64,000 bases of DNA from Verrucomicrobiota bacterium. GTDB lineage: Bacteria; Verrucomicrobiota; Kiritimatiellia; CAIVKH01. Positions 52,936 to 62,088 of this stretch are shown here, piece after piece (the first letter of the stretch is position 1; each line of letters begins with the position of its first letter). The notes beneath the pieces are model-generated. The model saw only the letters and a list, made by a program, of their open reading frames with translations. It was not told the origin of the DNA and searched no databases. The stretch covers positions 289,276 to 353,275 of the forward strand of contig JACKPT010000001.1 of the NCBI GenBank assembly GCA_024233345.1, given 5' to 3'. The position numbers were made by a program, and so were the translations under genes.

Positions 52936-52982
52936 CACCCTGCCCGGAAAATTCTCATCATGATTTGATGTATTCCTAACCC

Positions 52983-53000
52983 CGGGAATGAGGCTTCCCG
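52983..53000 (+). terminator. Hairpin between two exported-protein genes
   Basis: CGGGAA and TTCCCG form a perfect 6-bp stem around a 6-nt loop, 48 bp after the upstream stop. There is no T-run, so terminator function is doubtful. Confidence 0.3.
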
Positions 53001-53025
53001 CTATCGTTTCATGCAGGTAAGACCC

Positions 53026-53925
53026 ATGAAACGATTCCAAATTCTCTGCTGTTTGTTGTCCGTCCTCTGGGCGGGGACACCGCTTCTCGCCCAGGAAACA
53101 CCGCTGACCTTCGGGGCCGCGTATCCCATTGTGAATGAAGTTGGCGACTTGTTGCCGGGACGTAATGTCTCCTCGGTGTATTGGGGGCTACCCTATGTCA
53201 CCGGAGCTGTGGTGCAAATTCTGCATGCGATCGACGGGGTGATTTATCCACCCAATCCCGATGGTTCACCGGGCAGCACAAACAATGTGGTCATCCAATC
53301 CCTGCGGATTGGCGATGGGGCGGATGGTTCGGTGTCGGAGTCCGGACTGTTCAGCGGTTCGTTGGGTTATTTCCCTCGATCCTCGATGACCGAGTCCCCC
53401 TTGATCTTTGCCCGGGTATTCAATCGGGAGGCGCTCGATGATGTTTCCTTCTATGGTGATTCACAGTTGTACGAAGTGCCGGTGCTGGGGGATCCCTATG
53501 GCCGCTTCATGGCGGAAATTGATTGTGCCTGCGTACCTCTGGACGCCACTGACGAGGATGGCGATGGCTTGAATGCCTCGTGGGAGAAAAGCCTCGGAAC
53601 CAATCCGCAGGTGCCGGATACCGACGGCGATGGGATCAGTGACTACCATGAACAGATCGCCAAGACCGATCCGCTGTCTTCCGGCAGTTATCTGGAAGTG
53701 GACCAGATCGAGTGGACGGCCGGGGGAGGCATGCGGGTTTACTGGCGGTCTGAATCCGGAGTGATCTACCAGGTGGTGGCTGCGGATATCGGCAGCCTGA
53801 GCGGGGTGGCTGCTTCCGAATCGATTCTTGCCGACGGGGCTCCGGTTTTGTCGGTGCTGGTGACCAATGGGGTGGGGGCTGGCGCAGGGCAGTTCCGGGT
53901 CAGGGTCCTGACCCCATCGCCCTGA
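53026..53925 (+). CDS. Secreted protein with thrombospondin type-3-like Ca2+ repeat
   Basis: A 299-aa exported protein. The signal peptide is MKRFQILCCLLSVLWAGTPLLA. Residues about 25-175 are a beta-rich domain of unknown family. Then a short thrombospondin type-3-like segment reads DATDEDGDGLNASWEKSLGT and DTDGDGISDYHEQ, with closely spaced Asp residues that bind calcium in the family. The last 75 residues are another beta-sandwich-like piece. This layout is common in PVC surface proteins. ATG 53026 is preferred over 53011 because it starts the signal peptide. Confidence 0.82.
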   Translation: MKRFQILCCLLSVLWAGTPLLAQETPLTFGAAYPIVNEVGDLLPGRNVSSVYWGLPYVTGAVVQILHAIDGVIYPPNPDGSPGSTNNVVIQSLRIGDGADGSVSESGLFSGSLGYFPRSSMTESPLIFARVFNREALDDVSFYGDSQLYEVPVLGDPYGRFMAEIDCACVPLDATDEDGDGLNASWEKSLGTNPQVPDTDGDGISDYHEQIAKTDPLSSGSYLEVDQIEWTAGGGMRVYWRSESGVIYQVVAADIGSLSGVAASESILADGAPVLSVLVTNGVGAGAGQFRVRVLTPSP

Positions 53926-54108
53926 CCGCAGGCCGTCGCGGCCCAGTCGGGACATCGCCCAACCGGAATTCCGCTTGTGTTCTCCGTCCGTTTCCGATGA
54001 CATGACGGCTATGCCCGATTACCCGCAGTGCATTTTTTTTGAACATGCCTGACGCCGGGTTGTCGATGATTCAAAACAAGCATCTCAACCTTTCTGGATG
54101 AGCAGATT

Positions 54109-55050
54109 ATGATTACCGTTACAGCACTGAAAAAGAACTTCGGCGCGAGGACCGCAGTGAACCAGGTCTCGTTCGAGGTGGAGAAGGGAACGGTTCTTGG
54201 ATTTCTGGGGCCGAATGGTGCGGGTAAAACCACCACGATCCGAATGATTGCCGGGTTCCTCATGCCCACGGAAGGCTCGGTCACGGTGCTGGGCCATGAC
54301 GTGCAGGCAGACCCGGTTTCCGCCCAGCGCCAGATCGGCTACATGCCGGAGCGAACCCCGTTGTACGAAGACATGACGGTTGAAGGTTTTCTGCGGTTCA
54401 TTGCTGAAGTGCGTGGCTATCGCGGTGCGGAACGAACCGAGCGGGCGGACCAGGCGATCCGGGCCTGTATGCTGGACTCCGTCCGCCACCAGGTGATCGA
54501 TACCCTGTCCAAAGGGTATCGGCAGAGAACCTGCCTTGCTCAGGCGATCCTCCACGACCCTCCGGTACTGCTGTTGGATGAACCGACCGAGGGGTTGGAT
54601 CCCAACCAGAAGCAGGTGGTCCGGGAGATGATTGCCCGAATGGCCAGTGAAAAAGTCATCATCATCTCCACCCATGTCCTCGAGGAAGTGGAGGCGATCT
54701 GCAATCGGGTCATCATCATCAGCAATGGCTCGGTGGTCGCGGACGGAACCCCGGCAGCGTTGAAACAGCGGAGCAAGCACTACAATGAGGTTCATCTGAG
54801 TCTGGGGAGCGCCTCGGGCCCGGCGGTGAAGGCGCTGAGTGCACTCGACGAGGTGCAGCGGGTCGAGGTTGTTGCCGAGAGGGATACAACCTGCGAATTG
54901 CGGATCACCCCCAAGCAGCAGGCTCCGGTGATTGCTGCCGTGTTGAAGGCTGTGGCCAGCCACGGCTGGCCGGTAACGAACTTGAAGGTGGATGGCGGCC
55001 GGCTTGAGGAAGTGTTCCGGCAGATCACCCGCACCGAAGATGCTGCGTAA
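54109..55050 (+). CDS. ABC transporter ATP-binding protein, GldA-like
   Basis: A 313-aa ATPase for an ABC-2-type exporter. Walker A is GPNGAGKTT, the signature LSKGYRQR, Walker B VLLLDEPTEGLDPNQ and the H-loop ISTHVLEEV. The last 80 or so residues form the extra C-terminal domain seen in GldA/ABC-2 ATPases. It is followed 13 bp later by the permease, then GldG-like and DUF4340 genes, the order known from Gld-type systems. Confidence 0.93.
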   Translation: MITVTALKKNFGARTAVNQVSFEVEKGTVLGFLGPNGAGKTTTIRMIAGFLMPTEGSVTVLGHDVQADPVSAQRQIGYMPERTPLYEDMTVEGFLRFIAEVRGYRGAERTERADQAIRACMLDSVRHQVIDTLSKGYRQRTCLAQAILHDPPVLLLDEPTEGLDPNQKQVVREMIARMASEKVIIISTHVLEEVEAICNRVIIISNGSVVADGTPAALKQRSKHYNEVHLSLGSASGPAVKALSALDEVQRVEVVAERDTTCELRITPKQQAPVIAAVLKAVASHGWPVTNLKVDGGRLEEVFRQITRTEDAA

Positions 55051-55063
55051 GGAGAAATCGTCT

Positions 55064-55810
55064 ATGTCATCCCGTACTACGATACGAGCGATCCTCAAAC
55101 GGGAATGGGGCGCCTATTTTAACTCCCCCATCGCCTATGTGTTCATGGTGATCTTTCTGGTCATGGCGGGATTTTTCCCGTTTGCGGTATCGGGTCTTTT
55201 CGAGGGCGGTCAGGCGACCCTCCGCCCCTTTTTCTTCTGGCATCCCTGGCTTTATCTGATTCTTGTGCCCGCGGTGGCCATGCGGCTGTGGTCGGAGGAG
55301 CGGCGTTCGGGCACCATTGAGCTGCTGTTAACCATCGGGGTCACCCCCACCCAGGCGGTGGTGGCAAAATTTATGGCGGCGTGGTTGTTCATGATGCTGA
55401 CCCTTGCCCTGACTTTTCCGGTGGTGTTGACCCTCATCTACCTCGGCAATCCGGATCTCGGGGTTGCGTTCACGGGTTATCTGGGAAGCCTGTTGCTCGC
55501 TGGTGCTTACCTGTCGGTCGGATTGCTGACCTCGGCAATGACCCGGAACCAGGTGGTGAGTTTTATTCTCGCGGTGTTGGTGGGGCTGTTCCTTCTCCTG
55601 GCCGGCTTTCCGCCGGTGACCGAATTGCTGAGCCGGTGGGCTCCGGAGTGGCTGGTGGCCGTGGTCGCGGGGTTCAGTTTTATGCCGCATTTTGAAACCA
55701 TGCAGCGGGGCATCCTCGATCTGCGGGATGTGGTCTATTTTCTGAGTGTCATCGGCTTCATGTTATGTGCGACCCATGAGGTGCTGAAGAGCAAGGCCGC
55801 CGAGGGTTGA
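55064..55810 (+). CDS. ABC-2 permease, GldF-like
   Basis: A 248-aa inner-membrane protein with six hydrophobic segments. Its opening ILKREWGAYFNSPIAYVFMV matches the GldF/ABC-2 family N-terminus, and the loop WSEERRSGTIELLLT is diagnostic. GGAG precedes the ATG at 55064; the 5' extension overlaps the ATPase gene and is not used. It works with the GldA-like ATPase upstream; cargo is unknown. Confidence 0.92.
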   Translation: MSSRTTIRAILKREWGAYFNSPIAYVFMVIFLVMAGFFPFAVSGLFEGGQATLRPFFFWHPWLYLILVPAVAMRLWSEERRSGTIELLLTIGVTPTQAVVAKFMAAWLFMMLTLALTFPVVLTLIYLGNPDLGVAFTGYLGSLLLAGAYLSVGLLTSAMTRNQVVSFILAVLVGLFLLLAGFPPVTELLSRWAPEWLVAVVAGFSFMPHFETMQRGILDLRDVVYFLSVIGFMLCATHEVLKSKAAEG

Positions 55811-55826
55811 TGGAGGGAAACAAGGA

Positions 55827-57728
55827 ATGACCAGTAAACAAACCGTGCTTCGATGGTTCACCGGGTTGGCCGGTGTGGGCCTGGTGCTGGGGTGTCTCGT
55901 GGCGGCCAATGCGGTGTTGTCTTCGCTGCGGATCCGTGCCGATCTGACCGAGGACAAGTTGTACACCCTGTCCCAGGGTACCGATGAGGTGCTCGCCGGC
56001 CTCGACCGGGTGGTTACCTTGAAGTTCTATGCCAGCCGCGACCTCGCCTCCCTGCCCATTCCGCTGAAGAATTATATGCAGCAGGTGGCCGACCTGCTGC
56101 GCGAGTACGAAATGCGCGGCCACGGGAAGCTGGTACTCGAAGTGTATGATCCCAAGCCGGATTCGGATGAAGAGGAATGGGCCCAGAAATACGGGGTCGC
56201 CGGGCGACCGATCGACAGGATGAGCGGAGAGAATTTGTATTTCGGACTGGTTGCCGTGGCGGGTATTCAGGAAGCGACCCTGCCGTTCATTGCCCCCGCT
56301 ATGGAGGACCGGTTGGAATATGAAATCACCCGGTTGATTGACGAAGTATCGCGGTCCGCCAAGCCCAAGCTGGGGGTGCTCAGCCCGCTGGAAATTCTGC
56401 CGGGGGCGGCTTCCCCGATGATGCGACAGCGCAGCGCGAATCCCGGTTGGATGTTTGGTCAGGAGCTTCAGCGGCAGTATGATGTGATCAAGCTCACGCC
56501 GACCCTGACGGAGATCCCGGAAGAGATCGATACTCTGGTGGTGATTCATCCCAAGAATTTCCCCGATACCCTGCTGTTTGCCCTCGATCAGTTTGTCTTG
56601 CGGGGTGGACGATTACTCGCGTTCATGGATCCCCTGAGCATGGCGGACCAGGAGCAGGGGAGCGCCGAGCAGTTTCAGATGATGATGGGCTACAGTTCCA
56701 GCCTGAGCCCCTTGCTGAAGGCATGGGGGCTCAGCTTCACCGATGAGGATGTGGTCTCGGATCTTGGCAGCGCCAGCGTGGTGAATTTTGGTAACGGCAT
56801 GTCGGAGAGGCTGCCCACCTGGTTGACCCTGATCGGGGATCGGCTGAACCAGGAGGATATTGCCACCAGTTCGTTGAATTCGTTGATGCTGCCGTTTGCC
56901 GGGGCCATCACCGGAACCCCGGTGGAGGGGTTGACCGTGACCCCGCTGTTGCAGACATCCAAGGATGGGGCCTTGATCAGCGCGATGACCGCCAGTCAGG
57001 CCGGGGTGGAAAAGATGCGTAATGCCAAACCCATGGGGGTGATGGATCTCGCGGTTCGGGTTCAGGGAACGTTTCCCACCGCATTTCCCGATGGTGCTCC
57101 CGGAACCAATGAGGTCGCGAAGCTGTTGACGCAAAGTGAGGTTCCCGGCGTGGTCATTCTGGTGGGGGATGTGGATGTCATCTATGACCGGTATGCGGTC
57201 CGAACCATGAATGTGTTTGGTCAGACCCTGTACGAGCCGATGAATGACAATATCGCACTGGGGATGAATCTGGTCGAGCAGATCACCGGTAGCGATGCCC
57301 TGGTGGGATTGCGGAGCCGCCGGTTGGTGGAGCGACCGTTTACCCGGGTGATTGAATTGCAAAATGAGGCCCAGCTACGGTGGCAGGAGGAGGAGTTGAA
57401 CCTGGTCACGTCGTTGCAGGAAACCCAGCAGCGGATTAATGAATTGCAGCGAACCCAGGCTGGGAGCGCGGATCAACAACTCATCATCACCCCGGAAATG
57501 CAGCAGGAGTTGGAGGCTTTCCGTGACAAACGGTTTGAAATTCAAAAGCAACTCAAGGATGTGCGCAAGAACCTGGTCCGTGACATCGAGCAGTTGGGGA
57601 CCAGGGTCAAGGCGATCAATATGGCCCTGATGCCTGCCCTGGTGGCGCTGTTCGGGGTGGTGCACGGGGTGCGCCGCCGCCGCAAAGCGTTGCGCAGTGC
57701 CGGGCCGTTGCGGGAGAGCCACTCATGA
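55827..57728 (+). CDS. GldG-family ABC-associated protein
   Basis: A 633-aa protein with an N-terminal helix (about residues 10-30), a large periplasmic domain and a C-terminal helix before a basic tail (GVVHGVRRRRK). It contains LTEDKLYTLSQGTDEVLAGL, the usual GldG/ABC_transp_aux start, then a Rossmann-like section with VVIHPKNFPDTLLFALDQFV. Residues about 510-600 form a coiled coil (ETQQRINELQRTQ, EAFRDKRFEIQKQLKDVRKN). The stop overlaps the DUF4340 gene by 4 bp. Confidence 0.92.
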   Translation: MTSKQTVLRWFTGLAGVGLVLGCLVAANAVLSSLRIRADLTEDKLYTLSQGTDEVLAGLDRVVTLKFYASRDLASLPIPLKNYMQQVADLLREYEMRGHGKLVLEVYDPKPDSDEEEWAQKYGVAGRPIDRMSGENLYFGLVAVAGIQEATLPFIAPAMEDRLEYEITRLIDEVSRSAKPKLGVLSPLEILPGAASPMMRQRSANPGWMFGQELQRQYDVIKLTPTLTEIPEEIDTLVVIHPKNFPDTLLFALDQFVLRGGRLLAFMDPLSMADQEQGSAEQFQMMMGYSSSLSPLLKAWGLSFTDEDVVSDLGSASVVNFGNGMSERLPTWLTLIGDRLNQEDIATSSLNSLMLPFAGAITGTPVEGLTVTPLLQTSKDGALISAMTASQAGVEKMRNAKPMGVMDLAVRVQGTFPTAFPDGAPGTNEVAKLLTQSEVPGVVILVGDVDVIYDRYAVRTMNVFGQTLYEPMNDNIALGMNLVEQITGSDALVGLRSRRLVERPFTRVIELQNEAQLRWQEEELNLVTSLQETQQRINELQRTQAGSADQQLIITPEMQQELEAFRDKRFEIQKQLKDVRKNLVRDIEQLGTRVKAINMALMPALVALFGVVHGVRRRRKALRSAGPLRESHS

Positions 57729-58822
57729 AAATGAAAACCTTAACCGTACTGGGGATCCTGCTGATTTGCCTGGTCTGGCTGGCGCAGCGGGCGAATCACC
57801 GGAATCCAGGGGCCAGCCGACCAGACTCCGGGGTATCGACCGGGGAGGCTTTGCTGCCCGATCTGGATGTGAACGGGATCGACCGGATCGTACTTTCGAC
57901 CGCGACCAATGAACTCGGGTTGGTGAGGACTGACCAGGGTTGGGTGATGGAGACCCTGTATGGCTACCCGGCGGACTTTGGTGCAGTGGCCAATTTCCTG
58001 CGTGCCTTGCCGGATCTGAAGGCTGGTCAGATCATGCATGGCGGCGATCAGGAGCTGGAGACCTACGGGCTCGACGCTGGCGAGGCCAGTGAACGGATTC
58101 GGGTGACCTTGAGCGGCAAAGCTGCGGGAGCGGTCATCGATCTGGGACTGATCCAGGAATCGGGTGCCTCCGCTCCGGGCCTGGGCCTGCCGATTGGGCG
58201 GTTTGTCCGGATCAACGACGGGCCGGTGGTACTGGTGGATCCCACCTTTCAATCCGTCACCCTCGATCCACCCAACTGGTATCAGCAGGAGCTGACCCGC
58301 ATCACGCCCGACGAGTTGTCCCGCATTGAGGTGGCGGCTCCGGAGGGTGCCTATACTCTGGAGAAGACCAATGGCGCCTGGCAGGTGGCGGGCCTCGGCG
58401 ATCGGGAGGAGGCCGATCCCACCGTGATCAATCGCCTTACCACCTCGCTTCAGTATTTGCGGGCGGATGACGTTCTGGATCCCTCACGTTCCGATAAGGA
58501 GCTGGGCATGGAAAACCCGGTTCAGTTTGTCGCCCGGACGACCAATGGCCTGGAGGTTGTGGTCACGGCCGGAACGCCGGATCCGGAGGCAATCCGGAGT
58601 GCCATCCGGCTGTCGGTGGCCGCCGATGACGGCGGGGATGAGCCTGTGCCGGGCGATGTGGAGTCCATGCAGCGCCGGTTCAAGGGATGGACCTTCCTGG
58701 TTTCCAGTTATCAGGCTGGCGCCTTCCGGATACCCCGTGGTGAGTTGGTGAAACCGGTAACCCCGGCGTCGCCCGCGGGAGAGGATTCCGCCCTGCCGCC
58801 CTCCCCACCAGCGGTACCTTGA
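57725..58822 (+). CDS. DUF4340 domain protein of the GldA/F/G-like exporter
   Basis: A 365-aa protein with one N-terminal membrane helix (MKTLTVLGILLICLVWLAQ) and a periplasmic DUF4340 repeat region: ELGLVRTDQGWVMETLYGYP and AYTLEKTNGAWQVAGLGDRE are its typical beta motifs. DUF4340 proteins recur as the last gene of GldG-type ABC operons in PVC bacteria and Bacteroidetes, but their role is unknown. Translationally coupled to the GldG-like gene. Confidence 0.9.
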   Translation: MKMKTLTVLGILLICLVWLAQRANHRNPGASRPDSGVSTGEALLPDLDVNGIDRIVLSTATNELGLVRTDQGWVMETLYGYPADFGAVANFLRALPDLKAGQIMHGGDQELETYGLDAGEASERIRVTLSGKAAGAVIDLGLIQESGASAPGLGLPIGRFVRINDGPVVLVDPTFQSVTLDPPNWYQQELTRITPDELSRIEVAAPEGAYTLEKTNGAWQVAGLGDREEADPTVINRLTTSLQYLRADDVLDPSRSDKELGMENPVQFVARTTNGLEVVVTAGTPDPEAIRSAIRLSVAADDGGDEPVPGDVESMQRRFKGWTFLVSSYQAGAFRIPRGELVKPVTPASPAGEDSALPPSPPAVP

Positions 58823-58920
58823 TTCATCCACTTCGCTTACGAGATTTGTTCTCCAGGAAGTAAACCTCGGATTTACAGTTTGGCTGTTGTGTACGGTTGG
58901 CCATTTGCTACCTTCATGCC

Positions 58921-59787
58921 ATGAATGGGGCAGTAAAAGGCAGAACAAGTTCGTTGGCCGCGGGTATCTTCATCCTGACCGTGATGGCGGCCCTGGCGCA
59001 ACCCGGTTGGCGGGATCTGGAACCGGGGACATTCGATCAAACCCTGGTCCATGACGCCGCCCGCACGGTGCTTCAGAGTGACCGGTACCGCTGGCGTCAT
59101 GCGGCATCGGACCACTTTATCCACCACTTCGAGCGGCAGATGTTTGCCGTAAAGGTTGCCCGCATGGGCGAGTTTTTTTACCAGCGCATCACCGGGGACT
59201 TTCCCGGCTTACCGGATTCCCTGTCGGCCCCCTCCCACATCCTGGTCTTTCGGGATGAAAAGGACTGGGCGGATTTTCTCGGGAGCTACCCGGGGGCGCC
59301 GGAGTGGTCCGGATCCATGGTGGCCGGGCATGTTCTGTTTCTTGCCCAGCAGCAATCGATTTCGGACAGTGGGGATGTACTGGCCCACGAAATGACGCAT
59401 CTGGTGCTGAATCGATTGATTCAGGGCCGCATTCCGCTCTGGCTCAATGAGGGATTGGCCGAATGGTATGGCATGACCCTCTATGCGGAATTTAAAGGAA
59501 TTAAGCGGAGTCTTTCTTCGGAGTTTCGAGGCGAGGATGATCTGTTGCCGGTATCGGTGATGTGGGATGCCCGCACCTATCCGGAGGACCCCTTGATGGT
59601 GCGCCGGTTTTACCACACGGCAAAATGCATGGTGGGATTGTTTCTCACCGAATTTCCCCGGGAGCGGATGGAGCAGTTGATTGCCGCCCTGAGCGCAGGG
59701 CAGCCGGTGCAGGATGCGGTGGCTTCCATATATGAGTGGCAGGATGCCGAAGCGGTGGAACAGGCGCTGCGCAAGCGCGTCCGGTAG
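58921..59787 (+). CDS. Exported metallopeptidase, MA-like (HExxH)
   Basis: A 288-aa protein with an N-terminal signal or anchor (SLAAGIFILTVMAALAQPG) and the zinc motif HEMTH in DVLAHEMTHLVLNRLI, followed by GIPLWLNEGLAEWYG-like text (here RIPLWLNEGLAEWYG), whose Glu is the third ligand of gluzincins. This is the peptidase MA-like domain pattern. The ATG at 58921 has no strong ribosome site; TTG at 58897 is an alternative. The substrate is unknown. It heads a three-gene run with ATGA coupling downstream. Confidence 0.85.
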   Translation: MNGAVKGRTSSLAAGIFILTVMAALAQPGWRDLEPGTFDQTLVHDAARTVLQSDRYRWRHAASDHFIHHFERQMFAVKVARMGEFFYQRITGDFPGLPDSLSAPSHILVFRDEKDWADFLGSYPGAPEWSGSMVAGHVLFLAQQQSISDSGDVLAHEMTHLVLNRLIQGRIPLWLNEGLAEWYGMTLYAEFKGIKRSLSSEFRGEDDLLPVSVMWDARTYPEDPLMVRRFYHTAKCMVGLFLTEFPRERMEQLIAALSAGQPVQDAVASIYEWQDAEAVEQALRKRVR

Positions 59788-59799
59788 AAGTCGAATGTG

Positions 59800-60870
59800 A
59801 TGAATGGGGACCATGGCATAGCGGTGGGATGTGTCGGGAGGGTAGGCCTTGCCGTCGGATGGCTGCTGCTTGTTCTCGGATGTGGCCAGGGGCCGGATCT
59901 GATCAATGAAGAACTGCCCACCCGTCCGGTAACCATCGGCGACATGGTCATGAAGCGTCACACTGCGGAAGACCCCCGCACCAATGCCATCCAAAGCGAA
60001 GTCAGGCGGAAGGTGGTGGAGGAGACGTTCCGGGTTCCCCTCATCTTTGCCAACCCGGTGGCCCAGGTTGCATTCGAGACGCAGTTTTATTTTATCAAAG
60101 ACATCTTCCGGCAGCCGAAGATTGGCACCCTGTTACCGGTGAAGAAAATCAACGGCGAGCTGTTGTGGGCGAACATCAGTGTGGTGCGGTCCAATTACAT
60201 CGAAATCCTCAGCAATGATCGGATCATGACCTTGGACAAGCAGGATCTCTCGCCGGAAACCCAGGCTCTGCTCTATACCAACTACTTTGCCGCCAGCTTT
60301 GCCAAGCAGAGGGTGGAGGAAGCGGCGGCCACCGGGATTCTGCCCACCACCAACCTTCCGATTCGGACCTATCGGGGAACAAATGCGATGGCGGACCGGA
60401 TCCTGATCGATGATATTGGCGAAATCTCCATGGGGCCGGGCATTACTTTTGTGACCAAGGAGTCGTCCCTGCTTTTGCGGGGTACCAAACTCAAGGCGTT
60501 GGAGCACTACAACGATTGGGTACTGGTGGAGCATCCGGTGACGCCGGGTGTGCCCTATGGCTGGATCCCCTGGTTCTCAACCATGTCGGCGAGAGGAGAG
60601 GATCTCTCGGGATACTATCAGGATGTCAGTTACCTGATTGAATCGGGCTTGGTGATCTCGGTGGACCCTGCCCAGCGCAAGGTCTGGGTCAACACCACGG
60701 TCTGGGACTCGACCATGGCCTATTCGCTGGAGGGCATTTGCCGGACCCTTGCCGACTACACCCGCCTGAAAATTGGAGGCAAAAGCACCCGGATCGATGT
60801 CATCGGGGTGGAAACCGGCAAGCGCCTGGCCAACTATAATCGCATTCATGGCGTCAAGAGGTTTGAATGA
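59800..60870 (+). CDS. Lipoprotein of unknown function
   Basis: A 356-aa exported protein: the hydrophobic stretch ends LLLVLGC-GQG, a plausible lipobox. The mature part is unrecognised. It holds a helical region (TNAIQSEVRRKVVEETFRVP), a lysine-rich core and a possible SH3-like patch near residues 220-265 (SSLLLRGTKLKALEHYNDW, then WIPWFST). GTG at 59797 is the codon just before the ATG. The stop overlaps the formylglycine-type gene by 4 bp, so the two proteins probably act together at the envelope. Confidence 0.75.
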   Translation: MNGDHGIAVGCVGRVGLAVGWLLLVLGCGQGPDLINEELPTRPVTIGDMVMKRHTAEDPRTNAIQSEVRRKVVEETFRVPLIFANPVAQVAFETQFYFIKDIFRQPKIGTLLPVKKINGELLWANISVVRSNYIEILSNDRIMTLDKQDLSPETQALLYTNYFAASFAKQRVEEAAATGILPTTNLPIRTYRGTNAMADRILIDDIGEISMGPGITFVTKESSLLLRGTKLKALEHYNDWVLVEHPVTPGVPYGWIPWFSTMSARGEDLSGYYQDVSYLIESGLVISVDPAQRKVWVNTTVWDSTMAYSLEGICRTLADYTRLKIGGKSTRIDVIGVETGKRLANYNRIHGVKRFE

Positions 60871-62087
60871 AATCCGGTACTCTGTTTTCGGCGGGCAGAT
60901 ACATTCGGCTGATGCTTGTCAGCGCGTGGCTGGGGTCCGCAATGTCCTGGGGCCAGGGACTGGACCGGGATCTGGAAAAATGGCTGTCGGGCCAAAAGTT
61001 CCAAGTCCGTTCGATTGCCGGGGTCATTCAGTTGACCCACCGCCAGTATCCTCCCATGACTCTGGTAAGGGAGGGCGACCGGTTTACGGTGGAGGCCCGC
61101 ATCCCGATCCCCTATCGCCTGCGTGCTCGCGAGCGGGCGCTGACCGCCGCCTTGAACCGCCTGGCCGACAGCTATGCGAATCGCGGTCATGTCGAAACCT
61201 CTCCCGCCGAGGTTCTTCTCACGCAGCATTATCCGGCCGCGATGGCTCCGCCGGATCGGGAACGTTTCTGGACGCAGTGGCTCGCAACGGTGGAGACCCT
61301 TGCCGATGAAGTTGCCGGACTGGACGGGCAATTGGTGGCTCCTCCACCCAATCCCCTGGAAACCTGGACGATCGGGTTGGCTCCGGGTATTTCCCTCACC
61401 ATGGTTTGGATCCCCGCAACCGAGGACGATTTCTGGATGTCACGCCATTCAGGGGCAAATACCTTTATGATGGGGAGCCCGGTCACTGAGCCGGGGAGGG
61501 ATGGCGATGAAGTGCCACACCCTGTATCGATTCCCTCGGGTTTTTGGCTGGCACGCACCGAGGTCACGCGGTCCCAGTGGGATGCGGTGATGACACACAG
61601 CGAAACCCGATTGGATGAGCTGGAACCGGTTGAGGTTTCGCGGCAGGAGGCCGATCAGTTGATCATCCGGTTGAATGTGATGTTTCCGGCCAAGGGCTTT
61701 CGCCTGCCAACCGAGGCGGAGTGGGAGTATGCCTGCCGGGCAGGGACCACCACAGCCTATAGCTTTGGGGATGTCCTGGATCCCGATTATGCCTGTACCC
61801 GGGAGTCCGGGCGGCGTGAGCCCATGCCGGTGGGCAGTCTCAAGCCCAACGCATGGGATCTGTTTGATATGCATGGCAATCTGGCGGAGTGGGTTGGCGA
61901 CGAGTACCAGGCCTACCTCGCTCCGGTCACCGACGAGGAGTGGGTTGGCACGCACCATTCCGTCTTCAGAGGCGGCTCCTACCTGTTTGATGGGCGCTAT
62001 GCCAGGTCGGCCTTTCGCGGCGGCGGCAACCCGGCAATTCGCTATCCCGGTGTCGGGTTGCGCATTGCCAGAGATGATGTGCCGTAA
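60867..62087 (+). CDS. Formylglycine-generating-enzyme/SUMF1-like protein, exported
   Basis: A 406-aa protein with an N-terminal signal (LMLVSAWLGSAMSWG), a unique 140-residue helical section, and an FGE-sulfatase domain (about 165-405). Typical motifs are FWLARTEVTRSQWDAVM, FRLPTEAEWEYACRAGTTTA, PNAWDLFDMHGNLAEWV, RGGSYL and PGVGLRIARD. The copper-site Cys pair of true FGEs is not evident, so it is more likely a structural or ligand-binding relative than a sulfatase activator. It converges with the GH13 gene, whose stop is one base away. Confidence 0.87.
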   Translation: MKSGTLFSAGRYIRLMLVSAWLGSAMSWGQGLDRDLEKWLSGQKFQVRSIAGVIQLTHRQYPPMTLVREGDRFTVEARIPIPYRLRARERALTAALNRLADSYANRGHVETSPAEVLLTQHYPAAMAPPDRERFWTQWLATVETLADEVAGLDGQLVAPPPNPLETWTIGLAPGISLTMVWIPATEDDFWMSRHSGANTFMMGSPVTEPGRDGDEVPHPVSIPSGFWLARTEVTRSQWDAVMTHSETRLDELEPVEVSRQEADQLIIRLNVMFPAKGFRLPTEAEWEYACRAGTTTAYSFGDVLDPDYACTRESGRREPMPVGSLKPNAWDLFDMHGNLAEWVGDEYQAYLAPVTDEEWVGTHHSVFRGGSYLFDGRYARSAFRGGGNPAIRYPGVGLRIARDDVP

Positions 62088-62088
62088 G

